Source of the DNA: Ectothiorhodospira lacustris
GTDB lineage: Bacteria; Pseudomonadota; Gammaproteobacteria; Ectothiorhodospirales; Ectothiorhodospiraceae
Direction of reading: 5' to 3'
NCBI RefSeq assembly: GCF_022227845.1
Contig: NZ_JAJNQN010000007.1
Location: 62,001 to 126,000, forward strand
DNA length: 64,000 nt
Shown: piece after piece, positions 55,143 through 63,283 of the stretch
Numbering within the stretch: position 1 is the stretch's first letter
Layout: every line of letters begins with the position of its first letter
Position numbers and translations under genes: made by a program
The notes under the pieces: generated by a model
Seen by the model: only the letters and a program-made list of their open reading frames with translations
The model's database searches: none
What the model was told of the DNA's origin: nothing

Positions 55143-55829
55143 TCAGCCGGGCTGGTCGGCAGCCTTGACCACGACCGGCCCATCGCCACCGCCCTCCAGC
55201 GGCACCGGGGCATCACTGCTGCGATAATGAACCAGTTTCCAGTAACCGAACAGATTGGTCTTGTGCACCCCCACGCGATGGAGATCCGGCCATTGCGGCA
55301 GGCTGTCCAGTTCCATGTCAGGACGAAAACCCATGAGACGGGAGAGCGGACGCAGCATCTGCTCCAGCCGCCGCAGAAAAGGATGCCGGGAGGCGAAATG
55401 ATTGATCACCACCACATCCCCGCCGGGTACACAGACACGGCGCATCTCCGCCATCAGCCTGTCCGGATTAGGCACGACCGAAGCCACATACATGGCCACC
55501 ACCCCGTCAAAGCTGTTGTCCGGAAACGCCAGCGCCTCCGCATCCATCTCCAGCAGGGCCTCCACCTGGGGCAGCGACTCGTCCCGGGTCCGTTCCCGAG
55601 CCAGCTGCAGCATGTCAGGGCTGATGTCGATACCGACCACACGGGCATCCCGACGATATTCCGGCAACGACAGGCCGGTGCCGACACCCACTTCCAGAAT
55701 GCGCTGCCCGGGACCATTGTTGACCAAGTGCACAGCCATGCGCCGGCCCCCGGCGAAGATCGGTCCGAACACCCTGTCGTAGTAACGGGCATAGCGGCGG
55801 TAGGCGGTGCGGATTGAAGATAGGTCCAT
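55143..55829 (-). CDS. SAM-dependent methyltransferase, PmtA-like (phosphatidylethanolamine N-methyltransferase)
   Basis: 228 residues. The opening YRRYARYYDRVFGPIFAGGR followed by ILEVGVGTGLSLPEYRR (SAM site) and LLEMDAEALAFPDNSFDGVV is the Rhodobacter-type PmtA pattern. PmtA methylates phosphatidylethanolamine stepwise towards phosphatidylcholine. Other class I methyltransferases could share these motifs, so the lipid substrate is likely but unproven. Lies 51 bp upstream of the ATP-grasp operon in the same direction. Confidence 0.78.
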   Translation of the reverse strand: MDLSSIRTAYRRYARYYDRVFGPIFAGGRRMAVHLVNNGPGQRILEVGVGTGLSLPEYRRDARVVGIDISPDMLQLARERTRDESLPQVEALLEMDAEALAFPDNSFDGVVAMYVASVVPNPDRLMAEMRRVCVPGGDVVVINHFASRHPFLRRLEQMLRPLSRLMGFRPDMELDSLPQWPDLHRVGVHKTNLFGYWKLVHYRSSDAPVPLEGGGDGPVVVKAADQPG

Positions 55830-55968
55830 GGGGTCGGATCACTTTTTGAGTGTTAGCCTGTTTTAACGAGTCAAGGCGGCAGATTCAAGTCAGGATACTA
55901 TGTATCCGCTCCCCATTGGGGTTAGAAAGTTCGGGGGGTGAGAGGGAACGAATGCTCAAAGGAGTAGC

Positions 55969-56025
55969 ATGACATTGTTGATTCACTGTGACACCCGCCA
56001 AGGATCCCGGACCCATGCTGATTGA
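55969..56025 (+). CDS. Possible 18-residue leader peptide overlapping the YheT start
   Basis: ATG 55969 has a near-ideal AAAGGAG five bases upstream. The frame reads MTLLIHCDTRQGSRTHAD and stops at 56025, just after the hydrolase ATG at 56015. The hydrolase itself has only a distant AAGGA. So the short frame may deliver ribosomes to the hydrolase start (coupling or attenuation). No protein family is implied. Confidence 0.35.
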   Translation: MTLLIHCDTRQGSRTHAD

Positions 56026-56977
56026 GGGTGACTTTCGTCCGGCCTGGTGGCTGCCGGGCGCCCATCTGCAGACTCTCGCGCCCACCCTGATGCGCCGACG
56101 ATCACTGATCCCCCTGCGACGGGAACGCCTGGAGCTGCCCGATGGGGATTTCATGGATCTTGACTGGGCGCCGGAGCAGCCCGGCCCCCGGGTGATCCTG
56201 TTCCACGGGCTGGAAGGTTCCAGCCGTTCGCCCTACGCCAACGGACTCATGCGACGCCTGCACGACCAGGGGTTCCAGACCCTGACCATGCATTTCAGGG
56301 GCTGCAGCGGCGAGCCCAATCGCCTGCCCCGCAGCTATTTTGCCGGTGACACCGGGGACATGGCCTGGCTGGTCGAATACCTGTTGCGGCAGGATCCCGC
56401 AAGACCCGTTGCCGCCATCGGTGTCTCGCTGGGAGGCAACGCCCTGCTCAAGTGGCTGGGGGAAACCGGCACGGACAATCCTCTGGCTGCCGCCGTCGCC
56501 ATCTCCGTCCCCTTCGACCTGGATCAGTCGGCCCGGCGCATGGAACAGGGTCTCTCCCGCTTTTACCAATGGTATCTGGTAGGGCGCCTGAAGCGTTCCA
56601 CCTGGAGAAAGTGCCGACTCATGCCCATGCCCCTGAACTGCAGCACCCTGAAGCGGCTGCGAACCTTCCGGGAATTCGACGATACCGTCACCGCTCCCTT
56701 GCACGGTTTTACCGGTGTGGATGATTACTACACCCGCTGCAGTTCCCGACCCTATCTGCGGGGTATCCGCCGCCCTACCCTCATCCTGCACGCCCGCAAT
56801 GACCCGTTCATGACGCCGGGGACAGTCCCCACGGCCGATGAACTCTCGCCCAGCACCCGCCTGGAACTGACCCGGGGTGGCGGTCATGTGGGTTTCGTCG
56901 AAGGCGTGGGGCGCTACTGGCCTGAACGCAGGATTGGAGACTGGCTTGGGGGCATTTTTTTGAGCACCCCGGGTTAG
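56015..56977 (+). CDS. YheT-family alpha/beta hydrolase
   Basis: 320 residues. The YheT/EMB8 pattern is clear: FRPAWWLPGAHLQTLAPTL, ILFHGLEGSSRSPYANGLM, AIGVSLGGNALLKWLGE (nucleophile Ser) and late GGHVGFVEG (catalytic His). An esterase or lipase-like hydrolase in the cytoplasm; natural substrate unknown. ATG 56015 is chosen over a GTG at 55988, which has no ribosome site. See the leader frame overlapping its start. Confidence 0.88.
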   Translation: MLIEGDFRPAWWLPGAHLQTLAPTLMRRRSLIPLRRERLELPDGDFMDLDWAPEQPGPRVILFHGLEGSSRSPYANGLMRRLHDQGFQTLTMHFRGCSGEPNRLPRSYFAGDTGDMAWLVEYLLRQDPARPVAAIGVSLGGNALLKWLGETGTDNPLAAAVAISVPFDLDQSARRMEQGLSRFYQWYLVGRLKRSTWRKCRLMPMPLNCSTLKRLRTFREFDDTVTAPLHGFTGVDDYYTRCSSRPYLRGIRRPTLILHARNDPFMTPGTVPTADELSPSTRLELTRGGGHVGFVEGVGRYWPERRIGDWLGGIFLSTPG

Positions 56978-57096
56978 CCCGTCACGGGTCAAAGGGTATG
57001 ATCGATGGAGTCCCGGGGCAGGCTACGCCAACCTGCCCCGGGGACTGGTATTGCAGCGATAACGGCCCTGAAGGAATACCCAAGGAGAACAATAAA

Positions 57097-58503
57097 GTGC
57101 TTCAGACCTTGATCGACTTTAACAACTGGCTCAATGGGGTCGTCTGGGGCCCGCCCTTCATGATCCTGCTGGTGGGCACCGGTCTCTATCTCACCTTCCG
57201 CCTGGGTTTTTTCCAGTTCACCCATCTGCGCTTCGCCTGGCAGCGCACCTTCGCCACCCTGTTCCGTAAAAAATCCGCCCAGGACAAGGGCGCCATCACC
57301 CCGTTCCAGGCGGTGTCCTCGGCCATGGCGGCCACCATCGGCGTCGGCAATATCGCCGGCGTGGCCACCGCCATCGCCCTTGGGGGGCCGGGGGCCGTCT
57401 TCTGGATGTGGATGGTGGCTCTGGTGGGCATGGCCACCAAACTGGCCGAAGCCACGTTGGGCCTGAAATATCGACGCGTGGAGGATGACGGCCGGGTCTC
57501 CGGCGGGGTTTTCTATTACATCGAGAACGGCCTGGGCAAGCGCTGGAAGTGGCTGGCCGTACTCTATGCCATCCTGGCGGGACTGGCCGCCTTCGGCATC
57601 GGCAACATGGTGCAGGCCAACACCATGGCCCATGCCATGGAAACCGGACTGGGCATCCCCAACTGGGCCACCGGCATCGGCGTCATGCTCCTGGTGGGCG
57701 CTGTCACCCTGGGGGGTATCAAGCGCATCGCGGTGACCGCGGAACGCATCGTGCCCACGATGGCCCTGATCTATGTGATCGGCGCCGTTGGCATCCTGAT
57801 CAGCTACTACGACCAGATCCCCGGCGCCTTCGCACAGATCATCAGCGGTGCCTTCACCCCGGCCTCGGCCATCGGTGGTTTTGCCGGCGCCACGGTGGCC
57901 GGTGCCATCCGCTACGGCATTGCCCGGGGGATCTTTTCCAACGAGGCCGGTCTGGGCTCGGCGTCCATCGTCCACGCCCAGGCCCGTAACAAGCCCTTTG
58001 CCCAGGGCCTGTGGGGCATGTGGGAGGTGTTCATCGATACCCTGGTGATCTGCACCATGACCGCCCTGGTGATCCTGGTGACGGGGGTGATACAGACGGG
58101 ACAGACCGGGGCCGAACTCACCACCAGCGCCTTCTCCCTCGGCCTGCCGGGCCTGGGTGGCTGGGTGGTGCTATGTGCCATCGTGCTGTTTTCCTACACC
58201 ACCATGCTGACCTGGAACTTCTACGGGGAAAAGAGCTGGGAGTATGCTTTTGGTAAACGGGTCATCCTGCCGTACCGAATCATCTTCATCGGCTTTCTGT
58301 ATCTGGGGGCCATCGGCGGCCTGACCACCATCTGGGATATCTCGGACACCCTCAACGGCCTGATGGCGGCGCCCAACCTGATCGCCCTGCTCCTGCTGGC
58401 GGGAGTACTTGCCAAGGAGAAGGTGCAATACCTCAAGGAGCAGAAGGAGGAAATGCGCAAGGAGAAAGAGAACGGGCAGGATGACAAGGAAGGCCCCGGC
58501 TGA
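57097..58503 (+). CDS. Alanine/glycine:sodium symporter (AGCS family)
   Basis: 468 residues with about 11 helices. Family motifs include FQAVSSAMAATIGVGNIAGV, TKLAEATLGLKYR and GIFSNEAGLGSASIVHAQA. It should import alanine or glycine with sodium. The GTG at 57097 with AAGGAG nine bases upstream is the start; the frame remains open further 5' without similarity. The C-terminus is a charged coil (LKEQKEEMRKEKENGQDD). A terminator follows. Confidence 0.92.
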   Translation: MLQTLIDFNNWLNGVVWGPPFMILLVGTGLYLTFRLGFFQFTHLRFAWQRTFATLFRKKSAQDKGAITPFQAVSSAMAATIGVGNIAGVATAIALGGPGAVFWMWMVALVGMATKLAEATLGLKYRRVEDDGRVSGGVFYYIENGLGKRWKWLAVLYAILAGLAAFGIGNMVQANTMAHAMETGLGIPNWATGIGVMLLVGAVTLGGIKRIAVTAERIVPTMALIYVIGAVGILISYYDQIPGAFAQIISGAFTPASAIGGFAGATVAGAIRYGIARGIFSNEAGLGSASIVHAQARNKPFAQGLWGMWEVFIDTLVICTMTALVILVTGVIQTGQTGAELTTSAFSLGLPGLGGWVVLCAIVLFSYTTMLTWNFYGEKSWEYAFGKRVILPYRIIFIGFLYLGAIGGLTTIWDISDTLNGLMAAPNLIALLLLAGVLAKEKVQYLKEQKEEMRKEKENGQDDKEGPG

Positions 58504-58526
58504 AGCCGCAAGCCCCCCGCCCCTGA

Positions 58527-58558
58527 CCCCTCTCCCCCCCCCGGGGGAGAGGGGTTTT
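58527..58558 (+). terminator. Rho-independent terminator after the AGCS symporter gene
   Basis: Twelve-base stem CCCCTCTCCCCC / GGGGGAGAGGGG with a CCCC loop and TTTT. It lies seven bases from the stop of the convergent small membrane protein gene. Confidence 0.85.
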
Positions 58559-58564
58559 GATCCC

Positions 58565-58759
58565 TTACTGACGCTCGATGGGGGCATCCTCGCTGCGGCC
58601 GTAGGCAAAGATGCCCAGACCCAGGATCATGACCCCCAGGTAAGGAGAGAGCTGCCACAGCACCCCGAACATGCCCAGTTCCGGAGGCACCCTGGGCAGG
58701 GCGTAGAAGATGCCGGCCAGGCCGGCAAGAAAGACCAGGATTCCAATACCGATACGCAC
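58565..58759 (-). CDS. Small hydrophobic protein of unknown function
   Basis: 64 residues with two membrane segments (IGIGILVFLAGLAGIFYALP and PYLGVMILGLGIFAYG), joined by a short polar loop. Nothing further is recognisable. It begins with ATG 58759 and ends beside the symporter terminator. Small two-helix proteins like this are common in proteobacteria and often lack names. Confidence 0.6.
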   Translation of the reverse strand: MRIGIGILVFLAGLAGIFYALPRVPPELGMFGVLWQLSPYLGVMILGLGIFAYGRSEDAPIERQ

Positions 58760-58846
58760 GACATAGACCCTCTTGTTCCGATGGCGGCCGTCACCCTACC
58801 AGATCCGGCCCCGGACATCCTTGCGCTGACGCAGGGTCCTGTGCAG

Positions 58847-59683
58847 TCATTCCGCATCCCCACCGTTATGCCTGCGATTGCGCCTCGCCTGGTGCTCGCT
58901 CGCCTGTTCGACCAAGTGCCGTGTCGCTTGGTACGAGCGCTGACAGAATGCCCGGAAGGGCGCCTCCTGGGCCTCGGTGGGCCAAACACCGGTTTTGGCG
59001 GTGAGCTGACCGCTGGCCAGTTGGTATTGGGCCAGGATGTCGATGTACGCCTTGCGGTCGCGCACGTCGATCACCACCGGCAGGTGGCCGGAGCGCAACA
59101 CGGGGATGTTGCTCAACAGGCGGGCCATGCGCCCGTTGCCATCCCAGAACGGATGCACATGGACAAACCCAAGATGCAGCCGGGCGTAGGCATCGACGGC
59201 GTCCGTCTCGCTCAATGGTTCAGCGGCAAGCCGATTGAGCTCGGCCAGCCACTCGGTCATCAGCGCGGGCACGTCTTCGGGTGAGGCATATTCGATGAAT
59301 GTCTGGCGTCCCTCATCGGTGACGGCATAGGTCCCGTTCGGCTCCACCTTCCACGTTCCAAAAGGCTTATAGATGTCCGTCACGGTTTCCGACTGCACCG
59401 CCCGATGCAGCGTGAAAAGGTGCGACTCGGTGACTGTTCCGCCCAGCCCCTGGTAGATCAGCTCGATGGCTCGCGCATGCCCCATCACCTCCTGGTGATC
59501 CTTCAACGGCTTGCCGGAAACCGTCAGCCCTTCCTCGATGACGAATTTGGTTTCACCCAGGGTGAGGGTGTTGCCCTCCAGCGCGGTGGAGGTATGGGTC
59601 CACAGGTCGCGGATCTGCCTCAGCAACGACTGTTGCAGATCGCGGTCGAGTCCATCGAGGGCTTTCAGCCTGGGCATCGTCAT
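58847..59683 (-). CDS. Fic-domain protein (protein AMPylase type)
   Basis: 278 residues from ATG 59683. The Fic motif HVHPFWDGNGRMARLL is complete (catalytic His, Asp, GNGR, Arg). An N-terminal inhibitory helix motif STALEGN is also present (class II), so the enzyme should be auto-inhibited. Fic enzymes transfer AMP or other phosphate-containing groups to proteins. A better ribosome site and ATG exist at 59724, but that frame is shifted by an A7 run (see findings). The gene follows an HsdR-like tail, as fic genes often do in type I restriction loci. Confidence 0.82.
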   Translation of the reverse strand: MTMPRLKALDGLDRDLQQSLLRQIRDLWTHTSTALEGNTLTLGETKFVIEEGLTVSGKPLKDHQEVMGHARAIELIYQGLGGTVTESHLFTLHRAVQSETVTDIYKPFGTWKVEPNGTYAVTDEGRQTFIEYASPEDVPALMTEWLAELNRLAAEPLSETDAVDAYARLHLGFVHVHPFWDGNGRMARLLSNIPVLRSGHLPVVIDVRDRKAYIDILAQYQLASGQLTAKTGVWPTEAQEAPFRAFCQRSYQATRHLVEQASEHQARRNRRHNGGDAE

Positions 59684-59723
59684 CGGTTTAGAGGTCGGGT
59701 GGCCGATATATTTTTTTCGTACA

Positions 59724-59864
59724 TCAGCGGCACTCCTTTTCCAGGGCCAGATTAACACCGTGCCCTTTATCCCAGTTTTTGCTCAGCACCTTTTCGATGT
59801 TCTGACTCCACGCCGCCTTGAAAGCGGGATCTGAAGCAAAGAGCTTGTACAGTTCCAACTGTTC
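59724..59864 (-). pseudogene. Remnant resembling the C-terminus of a type I restriction HsdR subunit
   Basis: 46 codons open on the minus strand (EQLELYKLFASDPAFKAAW, then NIEKVLSKNWDKGHGVN, ending KECR and TGA). The 5' side is cut at the IS607-like element end. The stop overlaps an ATG at 59724 (TGATG), which is the natural arrangement for a gene that had a coupled downstream partner. Similarity to HsdR is from pattern memory, so the parent could be another helicase-type protein. Confidence 0.4.
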
Positions 59865-59903
59865 TTAAAAACCTAAACAAAATTGCTCATGGTGGTTTTT
59901 TGG

Positions 59904-61271
59904 TCATTCGCTCTCCGTTGATAGCACCCGGTTTGATCCGGGCGAGCAACTGGAGTCCTGGTTGAGCAGTCCCAACCGGAGGCACTCAGTCCGTGCTTGC
60001 AAGATCGCCTTCACCGTTGGATACGGCGTGAACCGCTCGATGTCCGGGTCGGACAATCTTGCCAGCACGTTTTGCGCAGCATTCTGGTCCGCCTGCAACA
60101 CAACCCCGTCGAAACAGTGAAACCGATCCCCTTGGCGTTTACCCAACAGGCATCCGTTACGGGAATCCATTTGCGATGTGTAGGCAGGATTGACCAGAAC
60201 GACCGCAGAACCTCTGCGGCTCGAAACGCTATCAAGCGCTTCGGCAATGACACCTTTCGTCCAGGCTGCAAGCCTGCGATTGATGTTCTTGCCGAAGGAC
60301 TTGCCCGCCATCGGGGCTGTGAGGTCTTCCGCCGCAATCACGGCGGCTTTGTCGACGACCTTGTGAACCGACTGAAAGACGATGTCGCCAATACGCGCAC
60401 GGGTTTTGTCCATCTGGCGGTTGAGTTTTTTGCGCCCGAGGTTGAAGTGGCGGATGTGCTCACGCTTGCGCGGGTTGCGCGTGTTATTGGCCAGCGCGCG
60501 CAGTTTGGCGCGACGCTGGTATTTGATCTTGAGCCGGTCGGATTGCTCGGTCAGCACCTGGCCGAGTTCCTGACCGTGGTGGTCGCCGTCGGAGTCCACC
60601 AGGACTTCGGAGTAGCCTTTATCGACGCCGATGGTGCGCTCGCCGCAGTCCTTTTTGGACTCGACTTCAACGGCGTAGTGGACTTCGATGTGGTCATCAT
60701 CAGTGATGATGATCCGCAGCATGCCAGTGGGCGCGACAGTCGTATTGAGCGGGATAGCGATACGCTGGCCTTTGACGAGGCCGGGAATCTTGATCCAGGT
60801 GCGCCCGCCAAGGTGAAAGGTGGTGTAGTTGTCCGACCGGACGATGATCTGGTTGTGAGTATGGTTGTGGCCATGATGCCAGTGCTTGCGCATGATCCGG
60901 CGCAGATAAGCGTCGCTCGTCCAGTCGTTGGCCTTGAGCGCGGTGAACAGGCGCTTTTGCTCGGTCTTGTCTTGGGTGTGGCACCAGATGCAGCGGCGCG
61001 CCTTGACCTTGGCGGCTTCCATGCAAGCGGTGATGTCGCCCTTGGCATCGCGCAGAGTCTCTTTCCAGGCATTGGCCGAGACAGGAAAAACGCGCTTGTC
61101 CTTCAGCCATTGGTCACGAATCTGGCGATCCGACACGCCCACACCTCCGACAGACCCAAACCGCTGCCAGACCTCGGAGCGCACCTGCCCAAGCCTGCGC
61201 GCTTGCTCGCGTAAGGCAGCGACCTTGCCCTGGTTCGGGCGCTTGGCATGCAGAATCCGCGTGACCTTCAT
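59904..61271 (-). CDS. tnpB: TnpB-family RNA-guided nuclease of IS607-like element, degenerate zinc ribbon
   Basis: 455 residues. RuvC catalytic positions are kept: Asp in RTIGVDKGYSEVLVDSDG, Glu in VIAAEDLTAPM and Asp in LQADQNAAQNVLAR. The zinc ribbon normally made of two CxxC pairs reads TSQMDSRNGCLLGKRQGDRF and HCFDG, with only single cysteines, so zinc binding is doubtful; a subfamily with this pattern exists (from memory). ATG 61271 overlaps the tnpA stop (ATGA). The omega-RNA would lie at the 3' end, beyond 59904. Confidence 0.85.
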   Translation of the reverse strand: MKVTRILHAKRPNQGKVAALREQARRLGQVRSEVWQRFGSVGGVGVSDRQIRDQWLKDKRVFPVSANAWKETLRDAKGDITACMEAAKVKARRCIWCHTQDKTEQKRLFTALKANDWTSDAYLRRIMRKHWHHGHNHTHNQIIVRSDNYTTFHLGGRTWIKIPGLVKGQRIAIPLNTTVAPTGMLRIIITDDDHIEVHYAVEVESKKDCGERTIGVDKGYSEVLVDSDGDHHGQELGQVLTEQSDRLKIKYQRRAKLRALANNTRNPRKREHIRHFNLGRKKLNRQMDKTRARIGDIVFQSVHKVVDKAAVIAAEDLTAPMAGKSFGKNINRRLAAWTKGVIAEALDSVSSRRGSAVVLVNPAYTSQMDSRNGCLLGKRQGDRFHCFDGVVLQADQNAAQNVLARLSDPDIERFTPYPTVKAILQARTECLRLGLLNQDSSCSPGSNRVLSTESE

Positions 61272-61576
61272 TCGCAGGCGTCCTTCACCCACTCATCCAC
61301 CGCGATCCCCGCGCTCAGGCAGTAGGTTTCCAGTGCTTTGGCCTGGGAGGCAAGATCGTCTTTTTGCCCAGCGCTGGAGACCCGGCAATACACCACCACA
61401 TCGCGCGTCTTGGGTGCCCCGCCCAGCATCAGGCGAACATCGGACTCATCGAAATACCGATGCCCAGAGGGCAGGCGCTTGGCCTGCAACTTCCCCTCCC
61501 GCTCCCAACGCCGCACGGTCTGTACTGACCGCCCAATGCGCTTGGCAAACTCACCTATGCTGTATCTGCTACTCAT
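61268..61576 (-). pseudogene. tnpA: Truncated IS607-type TnpA serine recombinase (N-terminal half)
   Basis: 102 residues: MerR-like helix-turn-helix (YSIGEFAKRIGRSVQTVRRW) and the start of the serine-recombinase domain (VVVYCRVSSAGQKDDLASQ, catalytic Ser in CRVSS). Full-length TnpA of IS607 is about 200 residues; here it ends at WVKDACE. The dimerisation half is missing, so it is likely inactive alone. Its stop nevertheless overlaps the tnpB start in the usual way, so the deletion removed the 3' half cleanly. Confidence 0.8.
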
Positions 61577-61630
61577 AATGAGCAATTATAGATTGCTTTG
61601 ATAATAAATCAAGCAACTGTTAATTTCTCC

Positions 61631-62602
61631 TTACACCACCTTGATTTTGCCGGTGACGGCGGCGTTGATCAGGCAGGTTTTGTATTCCTTGAGGGTGGTG
61701 ATTTGGGATTGTTTGATGGTGATGGCGTCCTTGATTTTCTCGATGCCATCCCAGATAAATTTTGCAATTCTTGATTGCTCATCCACGGGCGGTAATGGAA
61801 TGAAAATATTCTTTAATGCTGACGCATAGGTGTGTACGATAATCTCACCCTTAGATGATTGGGCTTTCTTCTCGACAAATCCATTAGAGTTCAAGCAAAA
61901 ACTTAAGAATAGTGGATCATTCTCTATTTGTCTGAAAATGATGAAATCCCCATCAGAAACCGCCTTTTCGACACCTCGGAACAGCACACACCTCCCTATA
62001 TCTTCTCTTGTTTCTCCTGAGCCATTAAAAAGTAAATCACCCTGGTAAATAGCAACCGATTGACTTGCAACGGCCGTTGAAATTGTCCGCACTGGCCTGT
62101 CAATTACAAAATCATATTGCGTATAGATGTCACCGTATAAAACTGCATCAGTCCCAGTTTTATTAAAGTCGGATTTCGAAAAGCCACCACCTTTTGAAAA
62201 TTTCCCAAAAGAGGCGAGCCTCTTCACCTCCCAATGCGCCGGAATTTGACCAAGCCAGTCGATGCCGCTGTCCTTCATGGGGGCGTCGGGGTTCAGGCCA
62301 CGGGTGACGGCCTGTTGGATCAAAATCTGCCGCCGCTCTTGCAACAGGGCGATCTGCGCTTCCTTGATCTGCACCGCCTCGTCGATCTTGGTGCATTTTT
62401 CATCAGGGAATGCGGCGATGGCGTGTTGCTCGGGGAGAGGTGGTATAGGTATGCGCGAATGCGAAAGCTCAACAAAGCTAATGTTCTTGCCCTCCCTAAT
62501 CCCGACCACAGAAGCCTGAAGTTCAGAGATAAAAGCACTGCTCTTAAAAAGATGGCGATAGTAGCCGGGTTCGAGGTTAGGGTCTGGGATATCCCCACGA
62601 AT
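61631..62602 (-). pseudogene. hsdS: 5'-truncated type I restriction specificity subunit HsdS
   Basis: 324 codons. The visible part starts in the first target-recognition domain (PDPNLEPGYYRHLFKSSAF), passes the conserved LSHSRIPIPPLPEQHAIA and the central coiled coil (EAQIALLQERRQILIQQAVT), then the second TRD (WLGQIPAHWEVKRLASFGKF) and a C-terminal coil. The N-terminal half and start codon are lost at the junction with an IS4-type fragment near 62603. A GTG at 62509 could start translation but would lack the first TRD. hsdM is absent from the window. Confidence 0.8.
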
Positions 62603-62932
62603 TCATGCAGGAATCCCGGCGGCAAACACGGTTCGTATGGCCGATCTGATGCGCTGTAAGGTGTCGTCGAGGATGTTGGCTGATTCTCGCCGTAACACCC
62701 TCAAGCCCAGGAAAAAATGGGATAACACCCGTCGCTTGGCGGTGTTCGGCTGATAATGACGGTGGCGTCCCTCATGCTCTGCCGCCAGACCTACCAACCA
62801 GGCCGCGAAACTGGCCAGGGCGGCAATCAACAACAGCACATCAAATCGTTGCGCGGAGCGGGAGCGGGAACGATTCACGCCAAGCCCATAGTGCTCGTTT
62901 TTGCTCGATCTGAAATCCTCCTCGATACCCCA
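62603..62932 (-). pseudogene. IS4-family transposase C-terminal fragment
   Basis: 110 codons open; the segment IEEDFRSSKNEHYGLGVNRS, then RSAQRFDVLLLIAALASFAAWLVGL, then LRRESANILDD matches the C-terminal YREK-type region of IS4 transposases. The 5' part is missing at a break near 62935. The stop at 62603 is in frame with the hsdS remnant next to it. Non-functional. Confidence 0.75.
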
Positions 62933-62986
62933 TCAAAAAGACCGCCATAGAAGCATTTTTGACAACCCCAGAAACGCCGTCAATAC

Positions 62987-63283
62987 TTGATGTTAAAGCG
63001 TTGTTGGGGTTGGCACGATGGCTGGATCAGCGGCGTGACCCGGAGGACTCCAATCGACTGGAGTCACCTGCCACGGGAGCGGCAGGAGCCCTTGATTGCG
63101 CTGCTCAGTCAACTGGTGGAGCGCCGGCTCCGGGAAACACCACCCGAGGAGCCAGCACATGATCACCGACCACCCCGTGAGTTCGTCGCCCGGGCTCGGC
63201 CCGTTTGCGGGCAAGATTCAGCCGACCCACCGCAAGCGCATGGTGGCCATTTACATTCGCCAGTCGACGCTGCAACAGGTTGA
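62987..63283 (+). CDS. Small protein preceding the serine recombinase, uncertain frame
   Basis: The frame contains WSHLPRERQEPLIALLSQLV, resembling small proteins that precede large serine recombinases. It would overlap the recombinase by 125 bp. A second frame (62959-63162) ends on an ATGA overlap with the recombinase start. Either may be real, or an indel may have split one gene. No function known. Confidence 0.35.
   Translation: MMLKRCWGWHDGWISGVTRRTPIDWSHLPRERQEPLIALLSQLVERRLRETPPEEPAHDHRPPREFVARARPVCGQDSADPPQAHGGHLHSPVDAATG

Larger units (their letters stand above)
59865..61600 (-). mobile_element. IS607-like element with truncated tnpA and tnpB
   Basis: Contains tnpB (59904-61271) and the first half of tnpA (61268-61576). 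Ends are not exact: ATGAGCAATT occurs at 61578-61587 and its inverse AATTGCTCAT at 59881-59890, close to both ends. The element separates hsdS from the HsdR-like tail, so it appears to have entered or deleted a type I restriction locus. Base composition on both sides is lower in GC than the core of the window. Confidence 0.75.
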
